DNA from: JAJFKJ01 sp964443025
Lineage (GTDB): Bacteria; Pseudomonadota; Gammaproteobacteria; JABCZS01
NCBI GenBank assembly: GCA_964443025.1
Contig: CAYUEL010000096.1
Location: 1-8,165, forward strand
Direction: 5' to 3'
Length of the DNA: 8,165 nucleotides
This document shows, piece by piece, positions 1-5,028 of this stretch. A program made the position numbers and the translations under genes. The notes beneath the pieces were generated by a model. It was not told the origin of the DNA. It was given only the letters and a program-made list of their open reading frames with translations, and ran no database searches. How positions within the stretch are numbered: the stretch's first letter is position 1; each line of letters starts with the position of its first letter.

Positions 1-188
1 CGCAAGTTTATCGTGCCGTGATTGAAAATATCGCTGCTGAGCAAGCAGCACGTATGCTTGCCATGCGCAATGCAACAGATAATGCGGCGGATATCATCGC
101 CAGCTTGCAATTGGCTTATAACAAAGCGCGGCAAGCAGCAATCACACAAGAGATTTCTGAAATCATTGCGGGCGCTGAAGCAGTGTAA
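1..188 (+). CDS. atpG: F1Fo ATP synthase gamma subunit, C-terminal end (partial)
   Basis: This is the last 61 codons of the gamma subunit, the central rotor stalk of the F1 sector, which turns inside the alpha3beta3 ring and couples proton flow to ATP synthesis. The reading frame enters at base 3 and ends with TAA at 186-188. The visible protein contains the conserved C-terminal helix: an EQAARMLAMRNATDNA block, then LAYNKARQAAITQEISEI and a terminal GAEAV. These match the usual gammaproteobacterial gamma C-terminus nearly residue for residue. The long helix of this block inserts into the beta-subunit ring. The 5' part lies outside the window. atpD follows after a 64-bp spacer on the same strand, in the standard operon order. 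The identification is firm. Confidence 0.95.
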   Translation, partial: QVYRAVIENIAAEQAARMLAMRNATDNAADIIASLQLAYNKARQAAITQEISEIIAGAEAV

Positions 189-191
189 ATA

Positions 192-236
192 GTGCTGCGA
201 ACGCAAGAGAGCGGTAACGAGCCAGAGTTTAAGTAA
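192..236 (+). repeat. GC-rich hairpin repeat, copy in the atpG-atpD spacer
   Basis: This segment resembles the two tandem repeats found before atpC (1653-1749). The shared parts are a TGCGAACGC/CCGCGAACAC-like left part, an AGAGCGGT centre, a CGAGC block and an AAGTAAA tail. The left CTGC and right GCGG can pair (with one G-U) to form a small hairpin, matching the CCGC/GCGG hairpins of the other two copies. The repeat fills most of the spacer. The atpD ribosome binding site begins just after it, at 241. Copy identity was judged by eye. Confidence 0.6.
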
Positions 237-240
237 ACAA

Positions 241-246
241 GAGGAA
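241..246 (+). promoter_or_regulatory. atpD ribosome binding site (GAGGAA)
   Basis: The purine-rich GAGGAA lies six bases before the ATG at 253 and fixes that start. The next bases encode HIGNVVEVIGAVV, the expected N-terminus of a beta subunit. Confidence 0.75.
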
Positions 247-252
247 CACAAC

Positions 253-1629
253 ATGCATATAGGTAACGTAGTAGAAGTCATTGGCGCGGTCGTTAAAGTG
301 GAATTTCCACACAATGCTGTTCCAAAAATATATGACGCCTTACTTATTGAAAACACCGATATTACGTTGGAAGTGCAACAACAACTCGGTGGCGGTGAAG
401 TTAAAACCATTGCGATGGGTTCAACCGAAGGCTTAAAACGCGGATTGAAAGTTAAAAATACCCATGCGCCAATTACGGTTCCTGTGGGTAAGAAAACATT
501 GGGTCGAATCATGGATGTGTTGGGGAATCCGATTGATGAAGCCGGCCCTATTAATGCAGATAAATACATGCCTATTCATCGTGATGCACCTAAATTTGAT
601 GAACAAGCCGATACAACGGAATTATTAGAAACAGGCATTAAAGTCATCGATTTGATTTGTCCTTTTGCGAAAGGCGGTAAAGTGGGATTGTTCGGCGGTG
701 CCGGTGTCGGTAAAACCGTTAACATGATGGAATTGATTCGTAACATTGCGATCGAACACAGCGGTTATTCTGTATTTGCCGGTGTGGGTGAACGTACCCG
801 TGAAGGTAATGACTTCTATCATGAAATGAAAGATTCAAACGTATTGGATAAAGTGTCATTGGTTTATGGACAAATGAATGAGCCACCCGGTAACCGTTTG
901 CGTGTTGCGTTAACGGGTTTAACAGTGGCGGAAAGTTTCCGTGATGCGGGCAGCGACACATTATTATTCGTCGATAATATTTACCGTTACACATTGGCAG
1001 GTACAGAAGTATCCGCGTTGTTAGGACGTATGCCATCAGCGGTAGGTTATCAGCCGACATTGGCAGAAGAAATGGGTGCGTTGCAAGAACGTATTACATC
1101 CACTAAAACAGGCTCGATCACATCGATTCAAGCCGTATACGTACCTGCGGACGACTTAACCGATCCATCACCTGCAACAACATTTGCGCACTTGGATGCG
1201 ACTGTTGTATTGTCACGTCAAATTGCAGAATTAGGTATTTACCCTGCGGTTGATCCATTGGATTCAACATCACGTCAATTGGATCCGCAAGTGGTAGGAC
1301 AAGAACATTATGATGTGGCACGTAAAGTTCAAGGAACATTGCAACGTTATAAAGAATTGAAAGATATTATTGCGATTTTAGGTATGGATGAATTATCTGA
1401 AGAAGATAGAAAAACTGTATCTCGTGCGCGTAAAATTCAACGTTTCTTATCGCAACCCTTTTTCGTGGCAGAAGTATTTACAGGATCGCCCGGTAAATAC
1501 GTATCATTGAAAGATACCATTGCTGGATTTAAAGGCATTGTGGAAGGTGAATACGACGCACTTCCTGAACAAGCGTTTTATATGGTTGGAACAATCCAAG
1601 AAGCCATCGAGAAGGCGAAGAAATTATAA
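253..1629 (+). CDS. atpD: F1Fo ATP synthase catalytic beta subunit
   Basis: The beta subunit carries the three catalytic nucleotide sites of F1, on the cytoplasmic face of the inner membrane. At 458 residues it is full length for the family. Visible landmarks are the N-terminal beta-barrel (about 1-75); the P-loop GGAGVGKT at 148-155; the catalytic Glu/Arg pair in GVGERTREG (E180, R181); the Walker B strand LLFVDNIYR with D241; the catalytic-site segment VPADDLTDPSPATTFAHLD; and the DELSEED motif at 379-385 that contacts gamma. All catalytic residues are present, so the enzyme should be active. The best match in memory is the gammaproteobacterial type, including the C-terminal EYDALPEQAFYMVGTI block. 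The gene sits between atpG and atpC on the same strand. The unusual point is the 125-bp repeat-filled spacer that follows it. Confidence 0.99.
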   Translation: MHIGNVVEVIGAVVKVEFPHNAVPKIYDALLIENTDITLEVQQQLGGGEVKTIAMGSTEGLKRGLKVKNTHAPITVPVGKKTLGRIMDVLGNPIDEAGPINADKYMPIHRDAPKFDEQADTTELLETGIKVIDLICPFAKGGKVGLFGGAGVGKTVNMMELIRNIAIEHSGYSVFAGVGERTREGNDFYHEMKDSNVLDKVSLVYGQMNEPPGNRLRVALTGLTVAESFRDAGSDTLLFVDNIYRYTLAGTEVSALLGRMPSAVGYQPTLAEEMGALQERITSTKTGSITSIQAVYVPADDLTDPSPATTFAHLDATVVLSRQIAELGIYPAVDPLDSTSRQLDPQVVGQEHYDVARKVQGTLQRYKELKDIIAILGMDELSEEDRKTVSRARKIQRFLSQPFFVAEVFTGSPGKYVSLKDTIAGFKGIVEGEYDALPEQAFYMVGTIQEAIEKAKKL

Positions 1630-1652
1630 ACAAAGTCGTGCACTTTATAATC

Positions 1653-1699
1653 AGCACAGAGCCGCGAACACGAGAGCGGTCCGAGCGAGAAAGTAAATT
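1653..1699 (+). repeat. GC-rich hairpin repeat, first tandem copy in the atpD-atpC spacer
   Basis: This 47-bp unit begins AGCACAGAGCCGCGAACACG and ends GAGAAAGTAAATT, and is followed at once by a second copy. A small hairpin pairs CCGC (1662-1665) with GCGG (1676-1679). The unit matches its neighbour through AGCACAGA, CCGCG, AGCGGTCCGAGCGA and the GTAAA tail. A more diverged copy lies before atpD. Confidence 0.75.
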
Positions 1700-1749
1700 A
1701 GCACAGAACCGCGCACGTCAGTAAGCGGTCCGAGCGAAGCGAGGTAAAA
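1700..1749 (+). repeat. GC-rich hairpin repeat, second tandem copy, carrying the atpC Shine-Dalgarno
   Basis: This 50-bp direct copy of the preceding unit pairs CCGC (1709-1712) with GCGG (1725-1728), keeping the stem although the loop differs in length and sequence. Its right end reads GCGAGGTAAAAT. The GAGGT at 1741-1745 is the apparent ribosome binding site of atpC (ATG at 1755), so the repeat tail supplies a translation signal. Confidence 0.75.
1741..1745 (+). promoter_or_regulatory. atpC ribosome binding site (GAGGT) inside a repeat
   Basis: GAGGT lies nine bases before the ATG at 1755 and is the only good Shine-Dalgarno candidate. It lies in the right end of the second tandem repeat, just downstream of that repeat's hairpin. 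Folding of the repeat could therefore affect atpC translation; this last step is inference. Confidence 0.6.
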
Positions 1750-1754
1750 TATAT

Positions 1755-2195
1755 ATGAAACTCAATGTAGCCATTGTCAGCGCAGAAAAGCAACTTTTCA
1801 TCGGCGAGGCCGCAATGATTGTTGTGACCGCTGAATTAGGTGAAATGGGTATTCTACCGGGTCATACACCGTTGCTTGCAAGTTTGCGACCTGGACAAGT
1901 GCGTGTGATTTTGGATTTACACAAAGATGTAGAAGGCAATGATCGTGAAGAAGTATTTTATATTTCTGGCGGCAGCATCGAAGTTCAACCCAATGCCGTG
2001 ACAGTATTAGCTGATACGGCGGAACGTGCAAGCGATCTTGATGAAGCTGCAGCCCTAGAAGCCAAGCGTGCTGCCGAGAAAATCCTTCATGAACAACATG
2101 AAGACTTTGATTATGCTAAAGCACGTATCGAATTGGCACATGCTGCTGCGCAACTACAGGCTATTCAAAAACTTCGCGAACATTCCAAACATTAA
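1755..2195 (+). CDS. atpC: F1Fo ATP synthase epsilon subunit
   Basis: Epsilon sits on the rotor with gamma, couples F1 to the c-ring and, in bacteria, can inhibit ATP hydrolysis through its C-terminal helices. The protein has 146 residues, slightly longer than the roughly 139 of E. coli. The N-terminal beta-sandwich is clear: VAIVSAEKQLFIGEA, then GEMGILPGHTPLLASLRPGQVRV, then FYISGGSIEVQPNAVTVLADTAERA. The C-terminal helical pair begins near DLDEAAALEAKRAAE and continues through YAKARIELAHAAAQLQAI. The extra length comes mainly from a charged loop after the RVILDL strand (LHKDVEGNDREE), where E. coli has a shorter turn. The gene closes the atp operon, with stop TAA at 2193-2195. No glmU follows, although that is its common gammaproteobacterial neighbour. 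Confidence 0.97.
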   Translation: MKLNVAIVSAEKQLFIGEAAMIVVTAELGEMGILPGHTPLLASLRPGQVRVILDLHKDVEGNDREEVFYISGGSIEVQPNAVTVLADTAERASDLDEAAALEAKRAAEKILHEQHEDFDYAKARIELAHAAAQLQAIQKLREHSKH

Positions 2196-2200
2196 TCTCT

Positions 2201-2244
2201 GGTCAGAGCACGAGCGTGAGCGAGTGATCGGATGAGTTCTGATT
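2201..2244 (+). repeat. GC-rich repeat, copy 1 (direct)
   Basis: The sequence begins GGTCAGAGCACGAGCGTGAG and ends GATCGGATGAGTTCTGATT. It recurs in inverted orientation at 2357-2398, with about four fifths of positions matching by eye, and partly in direct orientation at 2458-2490. Its core resembles the repeats in the atp spacers (GCGAAC or GAGCGT followed by GAG, AGCG and GATC). Confidence 0.7.
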
Positions 2245-2296
2245 CTACTGATCTCGCTACCGCCCGCGCTCATCGCTTCTTTCTTAAAAGGAATGC

Positions 2297-2312
2297 CACG
2301 CGAATACGCGTG
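2297..2312. repeat. Short perfect hairpin CACGCG-AATA-CGCGTG
   Basis: A perfect 6-bp GC-rich stem closes a four-base AATA loop. It is nested in a wider inverted repeat, AATGCCA (2292-2298) with TGGCATT (2333-2339). The two stems overlap by two bases at the left, so they are alternative or branching structures. No U-run follows, so this is not a standard terminator. Confidence 0.55.
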
Positions 2313-2356
2313 TCATGCTGATTATATTATGATGGCATTGTTCAGTAACGAGCGTA

Positions 2357-2398
2357 AATCAAACCCATCCGATCGCTCGCTGATGCTCGCGCTCAGAC
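2357..2398 (-). repeat. GC-rich repeat, copy 2 (inverted)
   Basis: Read on the minus strand, this begins GTCTGAGCGCGAGCATCAGC and ends CGATCGGATGGGTTTGATT, closely following copy 1 at 2201-2244. The two form a long imperfect inverted repeat with about 112 bp between the arms and could fold into a large stem in RNA. Confidence 0.7.
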
Positions 2399-2457
2399 TC
2401 AGGGCTCGTCACGCACTCATGCGCATCACAGGCTCATGCTCATTGCGCTTATTTCCG

Positions 2458-2490
2458 GTCAGCGCGAACGTGAGTGAGCGATCACTAGAT
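2458..2490 (+). repeat. GC-rich repeat, copy 3 (direct, partial)
   Basis: The sequence GGTCAGCGCGAACGTGAGTG followed by AGCGATCACTAG matches the left two thirds of copy 1 in the same orientation. Its right end overlaps the TAG stop codon (2485-2487 on the minus strand) of the membrane-protein gene, so the repeat edge coincides with the 3' end of that gene. Confidence 0.6.
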
Positions 2491-3282
2491 TTTTAATTTT
2501 TCATTGTTATCGTTGGTTGTTAAATTATTTTGATTATTCATTGAATTGTTAGTCAAAGAAAGGTTCAATGTTCCACCTTGTCCCGGTATAGAAGTTTGAC
2601 CGTTTGTCGATTCGCTCGATACAAAACTTACATCCGCTACCGACGAACCAACATTCTCCAACTTCGTATACCCTTGCATTTTTTCCATCAGAAACGCTTT
2701 CGCAAACGAATATAAAATATAACTCGTTGCGGCAATCACAAGGCCATAACCCATATCCTTAAGCGGAATCGTCGATAACAACACCAACTCAGGAAAGAAA
2801 GCATACAACACAAAACCCGTTACAATCATCGCGCCCAACAACGCTTTAAGGGCATTTGATTTGGCTTTGTCTTTACTTTTTTCTTGTTTTTCAATATCAG
2901 TCGCATGGAGCCAACTGTACGTATGGCTCAATGCTTTCGCTCCATGACGCAAGGTCGCAACCATTCCTCCAAGGATGATGGCACCAAACCCTGCTAATAT
3001 CATACCGGCATAAACCAAGCCAACACCGGTAATCGACGCAGCGGCTTTAAACGTATAGAAAACAAGGTTTGCATAGATTTTAGCGGAACTATCACCCTCT
3101 TCTCTCTTTTTATGAACATTCCACCAATACATTGCAGCGCGGGCGGAATCGGCCAAACCAATACCAATCACAGCGTAAATGCCGCCTTCTTGTATCAAAA
3201 ATTTGACAAAGCGATCCAAGGAAATAAAGCCGGTTATCAACGATGCCTCGGCGGCACCTACCTTGTGTTTTAACTTTTTCAT
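2485..3282 (-). CDS. Unrecognised multi-pass membrane protein with Asn-rich tail
   Basis: I do not recognise a family. The 265-residue protein has hydrophobic stretches at about 33-54, 72-111 (long enough for two passes), 147-171 and 177-198, so four to five membrane segments are likely. Charged linkers lie between them: HKKREEGDSS at 57-66 and EKQEKSKDKAKS at 131-142. The last 65 residues are hydrophilic and low in complexity, rich in Ser, Thr and especially Asn (240-260). The start was chosen at the ATG at 3280-3282 because GGAGAG lies six bases upstream on the minus strand. An in-frame ATG 19 codons earlier (3339) lacks such a site and would put the ribosome start within the divergent promoter region. 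The stop TAG falls in a GC-rich repeat. The gene is divergent from a LysR-type regulator, which may control it. Function is unknown. Confidence 0.75.
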   Translation of the reverse strand: MKKLKHKVGAAEASLITGFISLDRFVKFLIQEGGIYAVIGIGLADSARAAMYWWNVHKKREEGDSSAKIYANLVFYTFKAAASITGVGLVYAGMILAGFGAIILGGMVATLRHGAKALSHTYSWLHATDIEKQEKSKDKAKSNALKALLGAMIVTGFVLYAFFPELVLLSTIPLKDMGYGLVIAATSYILYSFAKAFLMEKMQGYTKLENVGSSVADVSFVSSESTNGQTSIPGQGGTLNLSLTNNSMNNQNNLTTNDNNEKLKI

Positions 3283-3342
3283 ATCAACTCTCCAACTTAG
3301 ACATAATATCAACTTAAGCCATCTTACATAATTTCTCAAGTG

Positions 3343-3371
3343 TTGATAATATAGATATTTATTGATATACT
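3343..3371 (+). promoter_or_regulatory. Candidate sigma70 promoter for the LysR-type regulator
   Basis: A -35 hexamer TTGATA (3343-3348) is followed by exactly 17 bp and a -10 hexamer TATACT (3366-3371). Each differs from consensus at one position. Transcription would start near 3378, about 30 bases before the ATG at 3408. The location and quality make this the best promoter candidate in the window. Confidence 0.65.
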
Positions 3372-3372
3372 A

Positions 3373-3387
3373 TTTCCTAACGGGAAA
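3373..3387. promoter_or_regulatory. Palindrome TTTCC-N5-GGAAA over the predicted transcription start
   Basis: Perfect 5-bp inverted arms, TTTCC and GGAAA, flank TAACG. The site sits immediately downstream of the -10 hexamer and covers the predicted start point, a classic place for a repressing or autoregulatory operator. It does not show the usual T-N11-A form of LysR boxes, so the binding protein is not known. Confidence 0.4.
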
Positions 3388-3407
3388 CTATGAGGTAACT
3401 ACTTGAT

Positions 3408-4358
3408 ATGGATTGGAAAACAGCTGTAAAAAACTTTGTCATTATTGTTGAGGCGGGTAGTCTGGCCGAAGCAGCACGCCTTCGTTACACATCTTCGTCC
3501 GCTTTAAGCAAGCAATTAGGTTGGCTGGAAGATCGGCTTAAGACGCAATTGTTACACCGCACAACCCGGCATTTAAGCCTTACTGAATCCGGGCAACTCT
3601 TTTATGTTCATGCCAAGAGGATCTTGGATGATATTCAAGCATTGGAGAATCAAGTATCCACACGCAGCGATGAATTGTCGGGACAAATTCGTATTACTTG
3701 TCGCGCACTTACGCAACAATCCATGTTGTTGCAATTAATACCTGGGTTTCTCGCGAAACATCCGAAAATAAGCATTGAACTCAATGTTAGTCCGCGCGAG
3801 CAGGATTTAGCGAATGAAGGTTATGATTTTGCGGTTCGTTGTTGTTATTCCAAGAATCAAAATAATATGGAACAAGTGTTGTTAGGTTCGATAAAAATAG
3901 ATGTTTATGGATCGCCAGATTATTTTAAAAAACACGGAGAGCCGCAAAAGCCGGAAGATTTGGTTAATCATAATTGCCTCATTCATACGGGCATCGATAC
4001 TTATGGTCGATGGGAATTTGCCGACAAAGAACAGGTGTCGGCGCGTGGCAGTTTTGGATCCAGCTCAAGCAAAGAATATGTTTCTGTGCGCGGTAGTTTT
4101 AGCTCAAATTCAAGTGGTGCGTTAATAGAGGCCGCCAGAAAAGGGTTGGGGTTGATTCAGATCAGCGATGATTTAATTTTGCAAGATGTTATTGATGGCC
4201 ATTTGGTTCCTGTATTGCAGAAGTATTCCGGTTTTTGCAATGATATTTACGGTGTTTATCCCAAACAAGCTTATCCCAATAAAAACGTATTGGCATTGAT
4301 TAGTTTTCTACAAGAACATAAATTTTGTTCGTTATTTTGCCAGCCGGATCAACAATGA
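3408..4358 (+). CDS. LysR-type transcriptional regulator
   Basis: This DNA-binding regulator should act as a tetramer and respond to a small-molecule ligand. The 316-residue protein has the N-terminal winged helix-turn-helix (about 3-62), including FVIIVEAGSLAEAARLRYTS, SALSKQLGWLEDRL and LLHRTTRHLSLTESG, then a linker helix and the substrate-binding domain from about residue 91. RWEFADKE, GLGLIQISDDLI and GHLVPVL place it near the CrgA/DmlR/AphB-like branch; its ligand is not predictable. An apparent 15-residue tandem duplication occurs in the effector domain: VSARGSF (210-216) recurs as VSVRGSF (225-231), both followed by Ser-rich runs. Related proteins usually have one such strand. The start is supported by GAGGT at 3392-3396, eleven bases before the ATG, which is slightly far. 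It is divergent from the membrane-protein gene and 37 bp upstream of the deformylase gene. Confidence 0.93.
   Translation: MDWKTAVKNFVIIVEAGSLAEAARLRYTSSSALSKQLGWLEDRLKTQLLHRTTRHLSLTESGQLFYVHAKRILDDIQALENQVSTRSDELSGQIRITCRALTQQSMLLQLIPGFLAKHPKISIELNVSPREQDLANEGYDFAVRCCYSKNQNNMEQVLLGSIKIDVYGSPDYFKKHGEPQKPEDLVNHNCLIHTGIDTYGRWEFADKEQVSARGSFGSSSSKEYVSVRGSFSSNSSGALIEAARKGLGLIQISDDLILQDVIDGHLVPVLQKYSGFCNDIYGVYPKQAYPNKNVLALISFLQEHKFCSLFCQPDQQ
4035..4118 (+). repeat. 45-bp internal tandem duplication in the LysR-type gene
   Basis: Codons 210-224 and 225-237 encode VSARGSFGSSSSKEY and VSVRGSFSSNSSG, two in-register copies with a 15-codon period. The nucleotide copies have diverged, mainly at third positions, so the duplication is not brand new. 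The reading frame is kept. Confidence 0.6.
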
Positions 4359-4395
4359 TTTTTTAGACATCGTTTTTAAGAAGAGAGGAATATTC

Positions 4396-4932
4396 ATGAA
4401 CACAGTTATCAAACCCCTGCGTATTGGTGATCCTATTTTGCGTAAAGTAGCACAACCTGTTGCTGCGTCAGAATTAGGTACTCACGAATTGCAGCAGCTC
4501 ATTCGTAACATGTTAGAAACCATGCGAGCCTACAAAGGTGTTGGAATCGCGGCGCCACAAATTGGGGTAAGTAAGCGCGTCATCATCATGGAAGCAAATA
4601 ATAATCCACGTTATCCTGATGCGGATCCCGTACCGCTGACTATTTTAATTAATCCTGAACTTGAGTTACTGAACGATGCTCGAGAACAAGGTTACGAAGG
4701 TTGCTTAAGTTTGGGCGGCTTGCGTGGGATTGTATCGTGGTGTCCGAAGGTGCGTTATTGGGGAATGACTCCTGAAGGCGAGCGATTAGAGCGCTTCGCT
4801 GCCGGGTTTCATGCCCGTATTATTCAACATGAAGTGGATCATTTGAATGGCCGCCTTATCGTTGATCGTGTTGCAGATTCACGAAGCTATGGATTTACTG
4901 AAGAGTTAAGAGCGGCCGAAATAATCCCTTAA
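4396..4932 (+). CDS. def: Peptide deformylase
   Basis: The enzyme removes the N-formyl group from new polypeptides in the cytosol, using a divalent metal, usually Fe2+. The 178-residue protein is a normal length. All three signature motifs are present: motif 1 GVGIAAPQ (48-55, Q55), motif 2 EGCLS (101-105, metal ligand C103) and motif 3 HEVDH (145-149, ligands H145 and H149, catalytic E146). Motif 2 continues as LGGLRG, where many homologues have VPG; this is a small departure close to the active site. The start is supported by GAGAGGA about six bases before the ATG. The gene is not beside fmt (methionyl-tRNA formyltransferase), the common partner of the main def gene. It follows the LysR-type gene by 37 bp and could be cotranscribed with it. 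It may be a second, accessory deformylase, but that cannot be judged from this window. Confidence 0.94.
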   Translation: MNTVIKPLRIGDPILRKVAQPVAASELGTHELQQLIRNMLETMRAYKGVGIAAPQIGVSKRVIIMEANNNPRYPDADPVPLTILINPELELLNDAREQGYEGCLSLGGLRGIVSWCPKVRYWGMTPEGERLERFAAGFHARIIQHEVDHLNGRLIVDRVADSRSYGFTEELRAAEIIP

Positions 4933-4941
4933 GAGGAAGGA

Positions 4942-5000
4942 GGGACTTCTCGACGCTACACTCTGGTTTGTTGTACCGCCACCAAAGAACGAGAAGCCCC
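4942..5000. terminator. Two-tier inverted repeat between convergent genes, possible terminator
   Basis: The outer stem pairs GGG-A-CTTCTCG (4942-4952) with CGAGAAG-C-CCC (4990-5000), ten pairs with one mismatch. An inner stem pairs CTCTGGT (4961-4967) with ACCAAAG (4981-4987) with one mismatch. The structure lies between the stops of the deformylase gene (+) and the ATPase gene (-), where a bidirectional terminator would be expected. There is no T-run on the plus side. On the minus side a pyrimidine-rich tract (TCCCTCCTTCCTCTT) follows. The terminator role is inferred; the folding is visible. Confidence 0.45.
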
Positions 5001-5028
5001 GAAGAAATAAGATTGTATTTTGTATTAT

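Larger units (their letters stand above)
2196..2484. other. Non-coding repeat cluster downstream of the atp operon
   Basis: This 289-bp gap contains no credible gene. A 67-codon open frame (2293-2496) runs through repeats and has no family features or ribosome binding site. The gap holds three copies of a GC-rich repeat (listed separately) and a compact hairpin at 2297-2312. It also has a possible large stem pairing GAGCG and GCGAG at 2212-2224 with CTCGC and GCGCTC at 2253-2271, followed by a T-rich stretch at 2272-2284. That stem could end the atp transcript, but it is not a classic intrinsic terminator. Confidence 0.6.

Noticed and set aside
625..1339. Three minus-strand open frames opposite atpD
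   Set aside because: They are antisense to one of the most conserved bacterial genes and reflect its codon pattern. No independent signals are seen.
2293..2496. A 67-codon open frame on + after atpC
   Set aside because: It lies wholly within GC-rich repeats, has no convincing ribosome binding site or family features, and overlaps the 3' end of the minus-strand gene.
4942..5000. Integron attC site or tRNA-like structure
   Set aside because: No GTTRRRY core sites and no cloverleaf or T-loop features are present; the structure is only nested stems.
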